Part shown: positions 8,801 to 15,245 of the stretch, piece by piece
How the letters are laid out: every line of letters starts with the position of its first letter
Position numbering within the stretch: the first letter of the stretch is position 1
NCBI GenBank assembly: GCA_023230795.1
Contig: JALNWR010000017.1
Span: 1 to 21,138 of the forward strand
Origin: Candidatus Cloacimonadota bacterium
Lineage (GTDB): Bacteria > Cloacimonadota > Cloacimonadia > Cloacimonadales > Cloacimonadaceae
Reading direction: 5' to 3'
Length of the DNA stretch: 21,138 nucleotides
The notes under the pieces: generated by a model
What the model was told of the DNA's origin: nothing
Database searches by the model: none
What the model saw: only the letters and a program-made list of their open reading frames with translations
Program-made: the position numbers and the translations under genes

Positions 8801-11755
8801 AACAACTATGATAAATTGAAATTCTACGTAGATGGCGTGGAGCAGGGTACTTTCTCCGGTAGTGTGGATTGGACCCAGGCCTCTTACCCGCTTGCCGCAG
8901 GCAGCAGAGAGCTTGCCTGGACCTATAGCAAGGATGTCTCAGTATCCAGCGGAAACGATTGCGCCTGGGTGGATTACATCATCTTCCCTGCCTCCACCAC
9001 TCCCAGCAGCTTCTTCCCTGCCCAAAACCTTACTGCCACGGCCGGCAATGGCAGGGTAAACCTTAACTGGGAAACTCCCAATGGTGGAACACCCAGTTCT
9101 TATCGGATCTTCAGGAACGGTAACCTGCTGACCACCGTTGCTGGTCTTAGTTATCAGGATAATGCGGTAACCAACGAAACAATGTACAGTTACTACATTA
9201 TCGCAGTTTACCCCGGCGGTATTTCTGATCCCTCAAATACAGTACAGGCTATGCCCACCGCCATCGTTCCTTCCGAAGTAATCATCGGTAACGGCACTAG
9301 CAATACAAGCACTTCAACTGCATCTCCGATCAATGTATGGTATAAAAGCTTGCATGGACAAGCCGTATATACCGCAGCCGAGCTCAATGCTGCCGGATTA
9401 TCGGGTTCTGCCATGATAACCCAACTGGGCTTCAATGTGACCGGGCTGCCCGGCCGGTCTATGCCAAATTACATTGTGAGAATGGCACATACCTCGGCCA
9501 CAGATGTATCAAGCTGGATTCAAACTGGCTTGGAGACTGTGTTTACATTTGCCAGTTATCAGCCTGCCACAACCGGCTGGAATATGATGACGCTCAACAC
9601 ACCTTTTGAATGGAACGGAGTCGATAACATTCTGGTGGATACGGCCTTTGGGTTGATTGACAGCTACAATCAATCAGGAACTGTTGAATATACTACTGTT
9701 ACCAGCGGTTACCGTTTTGGGCGCAGTGATTCCAGTGACCAAACTAATAACTTTTCCAGTGGCTCAACTTCCACCTATCGTCCTAATCTCAAGCTGGCCT
9801 TCCAGCTCGTAGCAACGGACGAAGCCAATATCTTCTCCAATCCCTCCGCTTTGAACTACGATGATATACCAGTAGGGCAAAGCAGCAGCCAAAGCTTGAG
9901 AATCAGCAATAGCGGAGATATCACCCTCACCGGCAGCATCAGCACCCCTGCCGGATTCAGCATCAACCAAAGGAGCGCTGAACTTGGCAGCAAGAATGAA
10001 CGTAATACTATCAATTTCAGCATTCCCGCCAGCAGCTACCACGATTATACTGTAGTATTCAACCCCAGGTCAGCAGGGAGCTACAGCGGTAACATAGCAA
10101 TCTCCAGTAATGCGACGAACAGCCCCTCCTTGAACATCCCTGTGAGCGGAATCGGCTACGTTCCTCCCACAATAGCCGTGAACACAGATGGCGTGAGTGC
10201 CAGCCTTTTGATAGGAGAACAGGGTTCGGATAGCTTTACCATCAGCAATACCGGCAGCCAGGAACTAAACTTCAATATCGCCCTCACTCCCTTTCGCAAT
10301 CAGCTTACAAAGCACAATATCAATAGAAGCATAGCGGGAAGTAGCCTGAGCGTTGCTCCTGATAGCTATCAATCCGGAACAACCGTAGATTGGGAAATTT
10401 CGGCCTACAATGCAAGTACCGATACCGAATGGATCAAAGAAGTGATTCTGAATATTACGGCTGGTGTAACTATCAATAGCGCCAGCGTGATGACCTGTTC
10501 CTCCGGAACTTTAACCGCTACCATTACGGATAACACTATCACCTGGTTTGGCTTAAGCTCAAGCAGTTGGGGTATTATTCACGGCAATGAAACCGCTACA
10601 GCAACAGTAAATGTAAGCATACCAGCCAGCTTTGTGGGAGACCTTCCCCTGTCTTACACTCTAAATGGAGATGACTACAATTCTGCCCCGCATACTGTTT
10701 CAAACACCTTCATCCTCACACAGGACAGCCCTCCGGTAGAATGGCTTAGCCTAAACTCCAATTCAGGTATCCTCGCCCCTGGCGCATCCACTCAGATCAC
10801 AGCCAATTTCTCCGCCGCCGGCATGGATGAAGGCAGCTACAACGCTCTGATCAGCATCTCTTCAAACGATCCGGTGCACCCTATCATCCAGCTGGATGCT
10901 ATGATGGAAGTGATTGACGCTTCAAATCATCCCCCGCAGGTCGATCTGCCCGAAAGCTTCAGCTTCGATAAAAACGGCAGCTTGCTGATCAATATGGCAG
11001 ATTACGCTCAAGATATTGACAATGACCCACTCACAATTCAGATTTTAGGTGGTAGCAACGTGCTCAGCAGCATAAACGGCCTGATGGTGACCCTCAGCGC
11101 TACCCAGAATTGGGTGGGGACAGAAACCCTTACTTTCATAGTTAGTGATGGCGAGCTTTCAGCCAGCGACCAGGCCCTGGTCAAGGTCCTGCCTGTGGAT
11201 ACTCCGAATTGGGAGCCGGTGCTATATCCCAATAACCCCGCTACCATCTACGCCACTGTCAGCATCGAGGGCTCTCCCGCCCAAAACAATGACCAGATAG
11301 CAGCCTTTGTGGGCAATGAATGCCGCGGTGTAGCCGAAATCGTGCTCTTTGGCCAACTTGCTCATGCCACCATCCTGGTGCAACTATCTGAGCCCAATGA
11401 GACTATCTATTTCAAGGTCTATTCTTATTCCGCAGATACCATTTACGATTCCCAGACTACCGTGCAGGCAGATTTTGGCCAGGAGTTCGGGAACACTCTG
11501 CCCATTGAGATAGACGCCGGCCTCTTGAGCTCTCTGCAGCAGCCTGAAGTGCAGATCAGCCAGAGTGGAACCAGCTTCCTGCTCAGTTGGCAGCCCATCT
11601 TACATGCGGATTATTATGAAATATACAGTTCGGATACGCCTGATGGCGCATACCAGATTTTGGCTGCCACCGCAAATAGCTCTTACCCAATAAATGCTAC
11701 GGACAACCGCGCTTTCTTCAAAGTGATAGCCTGTAAGGGAACACTCGCCAAATGA
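5816..11755 (+). CDS. Secreted gingipain-like C25 cysteine endopeptidase, multidomain
   Basis: A 1979-residue secreted protease. A signal peptide (KKLLLILVIFSFLTLLTA, cleavage near residue 25) is followed by a C25-type propeptide to about 240 and the peptidase domain at about 246-606. The catalytic dyad is intact: His459 in NYTAHGS and Cys492 in CCITNEF, 33 residues apart as in RgpB (His211/Cys244), with PCFGEA 11 residues after the Cys and the MGDPSLMPF end motif. An Ig-like domain follows (about 615-690). Next come beta-rich linker domains, a MAM/jelly-roll-like domain (about 925-1060), fibronectin III (1068-1147), an unnamed beta domain (about 1155-1335), anchor-D/ASH-like repeats (1336-1445 onward), a cadherin-like domain (1705-1800), a secretion-associated beta domain (1798-1915) and a last fibronectin-like module. 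No PNPFNP-type sorting tail is present. AGAAGGAG lies 5 nt before the ATG. It shares a 4-nt stop/start overlap with the M14 gene. The likely role is extracellular protein breakdown; Arg/Lys preference is not provable here. Confidence 0.93.
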   Translation: MSGKSCLKKLLLILVIFSFLTLLTAQTRQLMLSGQGSQTALTDNNDFGFNVLYKVGSLDFEFIQTRGGDFTRLSIDGYGHTQRIGEPQLPSSNRIIAVPLGARLSFDILRKEDISISAEESGLISRILPAQAPISKSADISQIPFDIKGNIYRKNSLLDAELFHVEELGMLRGVRLFSISFEPVRYNPVTAEMKVCLEAEIKVSYEQPDLAANRELRARTASYEFERLYAKTIFNWQPSRDNLVRYPTKMLILCPPAYVSTMQTYIDWKRKQGFIVNLVTVGSSADLANSTTAIKSYMQGLWNSATANDPAPTYLIIVGDHGSSGNNVTAASGETAGHITDFSYVRLSGTDYLPEMYHGRFSVSNSTELQNVINKTLMFSQTSMPDLSYLGKTVLIAGVDASWAPTHGNGAINYATTHYFNSAHGITSNNYLYPASESSSSQIRANAAQGRGYLNYTAHGSQTSWHNPSFTAAHMTALTNVNKPFLAVGNCCITNEFNYSSPCFGEAIIRAPNAGAAYIGGINSTYWNEDYYWAVGYKTPQTAAHAFDPNKLGAYDANFHAPGDMSDWASTTGETVFMGNMAVQQSGSSRRDYYWEIYHIMGDPSLMPFYGVPTVNTASFPAAVMLGMDNVTVTAEPYSRVALSMGGTLYATGIVPASGSLNLSFTPFSTVGEADLIITASGKITRQETIQILPASGPYMTVENKVYADSNNNQPDYNESGRFNTTFKNVGANAVSNVTATLSTTTAGITITDATETISSLGAGASVLRNNAFSFNIANNIADATIANFAITMVSGSDSWTHEFNLTINAPALSFGNISISDPSGNNNGRIDPGETVTLTMPILNEGGAISPSGSASLICITSGITINTSSASFTAIAADGYRNLSFNITASASMPIGTLINLSFNATAGAYSANKAETLPVGLILEDFETGNFNSFPWIMAGNLPWTVVNTGAYQGIHAAKSGAISHNQSSTMKTTRILSTAGNVSFRYKVSSENNYDKLKFYVDGVEQGTFSGSVDWTQASYPLAAGSRELAWTYSKDVSVSSGNDCAWVDYIIFPASTTPSSFFPAQNLTATAGNGRVNLNWETPNGGTPSSYRIFRNGNLLTTVAGLSYQDNAVTNETMYSYYIIAVYPGGISDPSNTVQAMPTAIVPSEVIIGNGTSNTSTSTASPINVWYKSLHGQAVYTAAELNAAGLSGSAMITQLGFNVTGLPGRSMPNYIVRMAHTSATDVSSWIQTGLETVFTFASYQPATTGWNMMTLNTPFEWNGVDNILVDTAFGLIDSYNQSGTVEYTTVTSGYRFGRSDSSDQTNNFSSGSTSTYRPNLKLAFQLVATDEANIFSNPSALNYDDIPVGQSSSQSLRISNSGDITLTGSISTPAGFSINQRSAELGSKNERNTINFSIPASSYHDYTVVFNPRSAGSYSGNIAISSNATNSPSLNIPVSGIGYVPPTIAVNTDGVSASLLIGEQGSDSFTISNTGSQELNFNIALTPFRNQLTKHNINRSIAGSSLSVAPDSYQSGTTVDWEISAYNASTDTEWIKEVILNITAGVTINSASVMTCSSGTLTATITDNTITWFGLSSSSWGIIHGNETATATVNVSIPASFVGDLPLSYTLNGDDYNSAPHTVSNTFILTQDSPPVEWLSLNSNSGILAPGASTQITANFSAAGMDEGSYNALISISSNDPVHPIIQLDAMMEVIDASNHPPQVDLPESFSFDKNGSLLINMADYAQDIDNDPLTIQILGGSNVLSSINGLMVTLSATQNWVGTETLTFIVSDGELSASDQALVKVLPVDTPNWEPVLYPNNPATIYATVSIEGSPAQNNDQIAAFVGNECRGVAEIVLFGQLAHATILVQLSEPNETIYFKVYSYSADTIYDSQTTVQADFGQEFGNTLPIEIDAGLLSSLQQPEVQISQSGTSFLLSWQPILHADYYEIYSSDTPDGAYQILAATANSSYPINATDNRAFFKVIACKGTLAK

Positions 11756-13593
11756 AGAAATTACTACTGACATCTACCATTTTGCTCACCCTCATGCTTT
11801 TGCATGCGGGTGAGCAAAATGAATACTACTTCCGCTTTGAACTCCGGGACATGGATTCCCTGCCCGAACTGGGGCAAATAGTCTCCATCGACAATATCAA
11901 AGGCTATCAGGTCTATGCCTATGCCAATGACAGCCAGTGGGCTGCCTTCAAAGAGCTGGGGCTGCCATATCAGATATTGCCCCATCCCGGCATCAATCCC
12001 GAAGCCAAGATGGCCTCAAATCCAGATCAGATGCGATCCTGGGACAGCTATCCCACCTACGATGCCTATCTGGCGATGATGTATGGCTTTGCCGCAGATT
12101 ATCCCAATCTCTGTGAGATCGTGGATGTCGGCACCACCGTGGGCGGTCGCAAAATCCTCTTTGCCAGAATCTCAGATAATGTCAGCCTTTCAGAGCCCAA
12201 ACCGCAATTGATGTACACCGCTACCATGCATGGAGATGAGACTGTGGGCTATGTGCTCATGCTGCGTTTGATCGACACCCTGCTTTCCGGATATCCCACA
12301 GACCCACGCCTGAGCAATCTGGTAAATAACGCCGAAATCTGGATAAATCCCAATGCCAATCCTGATGGCACTTATTACAGCGGCAATCACACCGTTTCCG
12401 GCTCCCGCCGTTACAATCTGAATGGCTACGATCTAAACCGTAATTTCCCCTCTCCCTCCGGCACTCAATACAGCGGGCAGGCCTTGCAGACCGAGACCCA
12501 GCTTATGATGGGTCTCGCCCTGGCTCAGAGCTTCCGCCTGGTGGCAAATTTCCATGGCGGAGCCGAAGTGGTGAATTACCCCTGGGACTTTCAAGCTGCC
12601 CTGCATGCCGACGACGCCTGGTATCAGAGCATTTCCCGAGCCTATGCCAGCAGTGCGCAGGCCCATAGTCCGGCAGGCTATCTGACTTTTCTAAACAATG
12701 GCATCACCAATGGCGCTCAATGGTATGTAACCACCGGCAACAGACAGGATTGGACAAATTATGCCACCCACTCCCGCGAGGTGACCATAGAGCTTTCGAA
12801 CACCAAAAACCCTCCCGCCAGCACCCTCCCCGACTATTGGAATTATAATTACGATGCCCTGCTGGGCTTTTTGGAAGCAGGATTATACGGCATTCACGGT
12901 GTGGTCAAAGACGCCTGGGGCAATCCTTTGGACGCCAGCATCACCGTAGTAAATCACGATGATGGCTACAGCACTATTAAGACAGATCCCGCCCATGGCA
13001 CTTTCTATCGCTATCTCTCCCCCGGCAGTTATGACCTTGTGATCAGCACTTCCTCTTACGAAGATATCCTGGCCCAAAATCTAATAGTTAGCTCCAATGC
13101 CTCTACCCCACTACAGATCATCTTTGGCGAGCTGCCAGACCTCCAGGAAATCTCACTGAGTAGCGGCTGGAACCAAATCAGCTTCAACGTGATGCCAGAG
13201 GAGCCGGGCTCTATTCTCGACCTGATTCCCCATCTACAGCAGATCAAGAGCCTCACCGAAAGCTACAATCCCGATCTTCCGGCTTATTTCAACACCCTCA
13301 CCAATATCGATCCCTGCCTGGGCTACTACGTAAAAGTCTCAGATGCCGCCGCATTTGAGATCGCAGGCAGCCTGGTTCAGCCTCAGGCTATTGCCCTGAA
13401 ATCTGGCTGGAACTTCATCGGCTACACTCCCGATACTCCCATGGCTATAAATGCCGCGCTCGCCTCTGTGCTGCCTTATCTGCTGGAGCTGAGGCAGGAT
13501 GATCTATCCTACAATCAAGGCACCCTGCTGCAGATGCATCCCGGCAAAGGCTATTGGATACAGCTCAGTCAGGATTGTGTGTTGGAATATTGA
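11752..13593 (+). CDS. Secreted M14 zinc carboxypeptidase (CPD/CPN/CPE-like)
   Basis: This removes C-terminal residues from peptides outside the cytoplasm. A signal peptide (MKKLLLTSTILLTLMLLHA) precedes a prodomain-like segment and the catalytic domain (about 97-378). Zinc ligands are His160 and Glu163 (MHGDET) and His268 (NFHGG); substrate-binding Arg230 is in DLNRNFP and catalytic Glu347 in EVTIELS. GITNGAQWY, RQDW and the YW..NYDALLGFL stretch, followed by a transthyretin-like carboxypeptidase regulatory domain (about 380-455), are the layout of the M14B group, which mostly cuts basic residues. The C-terminus is a tandem repeat of about 75 residues (465-541 and 546-613), each opening with SGWN and closing with GYY/GYW. 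Translation is coupled to the C25 gene through ATGA; a weak AAGGGA lies 11 nt upstream. It resembles, in pairing with a C25 protease, the P. gingivalis CPG70/gingipain partnership. There is no C-terminal sorting tail. A long hairpin lies in codons 9-24. Confidence 0.95.
   Translation: MKKLLLTSTILLTLMLLHAGEQNEYYFRFELRDMDSLPELGQIVSIDNIKGYQVYAYANDSQWAAFKELGLPYQILPHPGINPEAKMASNPDQMRSWDSYPTYDAYLAMMYGFAADYPNLCEIVDVGTTVGGRKILFARISDNVSLSEPKPQLMYTATMHGDETVGYVLMLRLIDTLLSGYPTDPRLSNLVNNAEIWINPNANPDGTYYSGNHTVSGSRRYNLNGYDLNRNFPSPSGTQYSGQALQTETQLMMGLALAQSFRLVANFHGGAEVVNYPWDFQAALHADDAWYQSISRAYASSAQAHSPAGYLTFLNNGITNGAQWYVTTGNRQDWTNYATHSREVTIELSNTKNPPASTLPDYWNYNYDALLGFLEAGLYGIHGVVKDAWGNPLDASITVVNHDDGYSTIKTDPAHGTFYRYLSPGSYDLVISTSSYEDILAQNLIVSSNASTPLQIIFGELPDLQEISLSSGWNQISFNVMPEEPGSILDLIPHLQQIKSLTESYNPDLPAYFNTLTNIDPCLGYYVKVSDAAAFEIAGSLVQPQAIALKSGWNFIGYTPDTPMAINAALASVLPYLLELRQDDLSYNQGTLLQMHPGKGYWIQLSQDCVLEY
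11778..11821 (+). promoter_or_regulatory. Long perfect hairpin in the early M14 coding sequence
   Basis: CATTTTGCTCACCC (11778-11791) and GGGTGAGCAAAATG (11808-11821) are exact reverse complements of 14 nt. Inside them, CATGC/GCATG adds 5 bp after one T/C mismatch, closed by a TTTT loop. The whole structure covers 44 nt starting 26 nt after the A of the start codon, in the signal-peptide codons. No T tract follows, so it is not a standard terminator. It could slow or gate translation of the second gene of the C25-M14 pair, or protect the mRNA. Presence is certain; a regulatory role is inference. Confidence 0.6.
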
Positions 13594-13598
13594 TAAAG

Positions 13599-14483
13599 CT
13601 ACACTGAGGACTCTACCCCACCGTTTTTTTTTAGCCTGGCTACCTCTTCAAGCTCCCTGGTTACAGAGCGCTGCTTGTCTTCGCTTACGCCCAATTGATC
13701 CAATCTACCAGGCTGCTGCATAAGCTGGGCACAGGTAACAATGCCTTCGGCCATTAGCTTCTGTTTTTCGTTCTTATTGAGATGGGTCAGAATGGTAATG
13801 GGAAATATTCTTTGTCGCTCCATCAAATCTTTGAGACCACTGTTTTTAGGGAAATCCCATCCCAAAAGGTTGATCTTTTTGAGTCTGCTGTATTCTATTG
13901 AATCTGGTGAAAAACGTCCATTAGTAACTATCCAGGCCTCGAAGTTCATACCTTTGTAGCGCTGCTCATCCTGAAGTTTTTCTACTATATCATTCACCCG
14001 AGAGTGTACGTAAAGCGGAACTTGAATGCTTACACTCTTTCCCTGATTGTGTGAAAACTTACATTCCATCAGATGTTGTTCTTTGTCTTTGGTAGCAATT
14101 ACATCCATTTCGTGGCTCACGGAAGCGCCTTCTATTATCTGCCCTACTTTTACTTCATATCCTTGCATTTTAAAGAGTTCAGCTATGAAGCGCTCAAAAG
14201 GATATCCGCTGGGGCCCATGCTGTTCAGAGCCTCTTTCAGTTTATAGAGCAGAGCACCGGAAGTACTTCTCTGCTTGAACATTCTATAGGCTCGCGCATA
14301 TATCTTTGCGGTAGTAGCGCCGCTGTAAACCCAGCTTTCGATATCGGCAGCAATTTCAGCGATGGCATCGCCGTCCGCACCGGCATTTTTAAGAGATGTT
14401 TTCAGTTTACCTACATCAAAAGCTTCTGTTTCTCCGGAGGCTTTTTTGATGATGACTTCGTGCTGGTTCAAGTTAGTTTCCAT
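13599..14483 (-). CDS. ATP-cone domain fused to PD-(D/E)xK Mrr-like nuclease
   Basis: A 294-residue protein. The start at 14483 (METNLNQHEV) is chosen because AAGGAA lies 6 nt upstream on the minus strand; a longer frame begins at 14585 but lacks support. Residues about 8-90 form an ATP-cone (IIKKASGETEAFDVGKLKTS, then helices ending LKEALNSMG), the nucleotide-sensing domain of ribonucleotide reductases and NrdR. Residues about 92-210 are a restriction-endonuclease fold: Glu97 in FERFIAELF, His124 and Asp127 in SHEMDVIA, and Glu140-Cys-Lys142 in ECKF, the expected D...ExK catalytic set. A C-terminal helical region (about 228-285, ITCAQLMQQPGRLDQLGVSE) resembles a helix-hairpin-helix/SAM-type DNA-binding tail. 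The likely role is a DNA nuclease controlled by ATP/dATP, possibly anti-phage or DNA-repair related. It is convergent with the M14 gene (5 bp) and divergent from the SNF2 gene. A run of nine A residues lies near its 3' end. Confidence 0.88.
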   Translation of the reverse strand: METNLNQHEVIIKKASGETEAFDVGKLKTSLKNAGADGDAIAEIAADIESWVYSGATTAKIYARAYRMFKQRSTSGALLYKLKEALNSMGPSGYPFERFIAELFKMQGYEVKVGQIIEGASVSHEMDVIATKDKEQHLMECKFSHNQGKSVSIQVPLYVHSRVNDIVEKLQDEQRYKGMNFEAWIVTNGRFSPDSIEYSRLKKINLLGWDFPKNSGLKDLMERQRIFPITILTHLNKNEKQKLMAEGIVTCAQLMQQPGRLDQLGVSEDKQRSVTRELEEVARLKKNGGVESSV

Positions 14484-14605
14484 AGCTGTTTCCTTATGAT
14501 TTTGAATCTTTGCATCATGACTTTCCGGCCCTATCAGGTTAAAATTCCAAAGCGTTTGTTGCAAGGGGACATAGCAAGAAGCCAAAAATGATAAGCTTTA
14601 TATAC

Positions 14606-14633
14606 AGTATATACGTAAAAGGCAGGCAGGCAA
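14606..14633 (-). promoter_or_regulatory. Candidate promoter and palindrome upstream of the ATP-cone nuclease
   Basis: On the minus strand TTGCCT (14633-14628) and TATACT (14611-14606) are separated by 16 nt, a plausible sigma-70-type promoter. The -10 lies inside a perfect palindrome, TATATAC-A-GTATATA (14599-14613), which could be a repressor site or may just reflect AT-rich sequence. GGCA is repeated three times at 14621-14632. Transcription would start about 115 nt ahead of the ATG. Confidence 0.4.
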
Positions 14634-14723
14634 ACCCTTTTTACAAGCTCATCCAGGCCCAATCTGCCCAATATACATATCACCCAGGCCGCCTTTGCCT
14701 TCAATTTGACTTTAATCCGGTTT

Positions 14724-14763
14724 TAACTCGAATTGACCCGAAACTTCGAGTAGATTCGAGTTA
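14724..14763. promoter_or_regulatory. TTCGAGTT repeat cluster (possible operator)
   Basis: TAACTCGAAT (14724-14733) and ATTCGAGTTA (14754-14763) are exact 10-bp inverted repeats with a 20-nt centre. The centre contains a third half site, TTCGAGTA, directly repeated next to TTCGAGTT. Three copies of one 7-8-bp motif within 40 bp suggest binding sites for a dimeric regulator. They lie about 240 bp upstream of the nuclease start and 480 bp upstream of the SNF2 start. No matching regulator gene is in the window. Confidence 0.35.
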
Positions 14764-15040
14764 GCCTCAAGTTAGCTGCGTGTCCAAAGCAAGAGCGCGG
14801 GGCATGGTGCCATAGGACTTGACAGATACTAAGAACTCAACTTATGCAAGAAAAACTAAAGGATATTCAGAAGCGAACCACAAAATATCTGCATAAATCA
14901 AGCATTCCCCCAAAGTATTGCGCCCGTATTTTGATAATGAACTCATTGGCAGCATCTTAGCTCTCATCCATGGCTATGTGTTTCAGTTTATTCCTTTGGC
15001 AGTTAAGATTCATGATTACGGATGAAAATGCTTCCAATCC

Positions 15041-15067
15041 GAGTCCCTTCGGGACGGAATTTTCAGA
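15041..15067 (+). repeat. Short palindromic repeat, copy 1
   Basis: GAGTCCCTTCGGGACGG followed by AATTTTCAGA. The core GTCCC-TTC-GGGAC is a 5-bp hairpin (15043-15055). The second copy lies 54 bp downstream with the same flanks (GAG before, TTTCAGA after) and a compensated stem, so this is a related unit and not an isolated hairpin. It resembles REP-like dispersed palindromes; genome-wide copy number is unknown. Confidence 0.5.
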
Positions 15068-15094
15068 TAGTAAGCTATAGCTACACAATGGCTT

Positions 15095-15120
15095 GAGTCC
15101 TGTAGGGACGATGTTTCAGA
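15095..15120 (+). repeat. Short palindromic repeat, copy 2
   Basis: GAGTCCTGTAGGGACGATG followed by TTTCAGA. The core GTCCT-GTA-GGGAC pairs with one T-G pair. The loop differs from copy 1 while the pairing and the TTTCAGA flank are kept, which points to selection or amplification of a structured unit. It ends about 125 bp before the SNF2 start. Confidence 0.5.
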
Positions 15121-15188
15121 CAGCAAAGATCGACCCGCCTATAATTAGGCTCTCTTGAAAAATGGAGGAATGCCTGCGCATAAATACA

Positions 15189-15219
15189 TTGACAAAAAAC
15201 CTGAGTTCCTATCTCTAAT
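15189..15219 (+). promoter_or_regulatory. Candidate promoter for the SNF2 helicase
   Basis: A perfect TTGACA (15189-15194) is followed after 19 nt by TCTAAT (15214-15219), one mismatch from TATAAT. The spacer is slightly long. The start codon lies only 27 nt past the -10, giving a short leader with AAAGGA (15234-15239) 6 nt before ATG 15246. A perfect TATAAT at 15140-15145 with no good -35 is an alternative. Confidence 0.4.
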
Positions 15220-15245
15220 ACCAGATTAACTTAAAAGGATGTAAC

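Larger units (their letters stand above)
14634..15245. other. Intergenic region between divergent nuclease and SNF2 genes
   Basis: This long region has no convincing gene. A 38-codon frame (14844-14960) starts near a TTGACA (14819-14824) but lacks a ribosome binding site and known similarity. The region holds an inverted/direct repeat cluster (14724-14763), two short palindromic repeats (15041-15067 and 15095-15120), a GCCTA/TAGGC hairpin with TATAAT at 15140-15145, and the TTGACA-bearing promoter candidate for SNF2. It looks like a regulatory region or the scar of a lost gene. Confidence 0.5.

Noticed and set aside
14484..14585. N-terminal extension of the ATP-cone nuclease to an upstream start
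   Set aside because: The ATP-cone begins right after the 14483 start, which has a well-spaced AAGGAA; the extra 34 residues add no domain.
14073..14591. 172-residue plus-strand frame opposite the nuclease gene
   Set aside because: It is antisense to the ATP-cone and nuclease motifs, which are recognisable protein signatures; the plus frame has none.
14844..14960. 38-residue frame in the nuclease-SNF2 intergenic region starting MQEKLKDIQKR
   Set aside because: It has a TTGACA upstream but no clear -10 and no good ribosome binding site, and matches nothing I recognise; it may be a gene remnant.
15041..15123. CRISPR array
   Set aside because: Only two short imperfect palindromic units are present, with no regular spacer set and no cas genes.
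15170..15229. 19-residue frame with GGAGG directly upstream, just before the SNF2 gene
   Set aside because: The spacing between GGAGG and the ATG is only 1 nt and the peptide is too short to support; it could be a leader peptide but nothing shows regulation.
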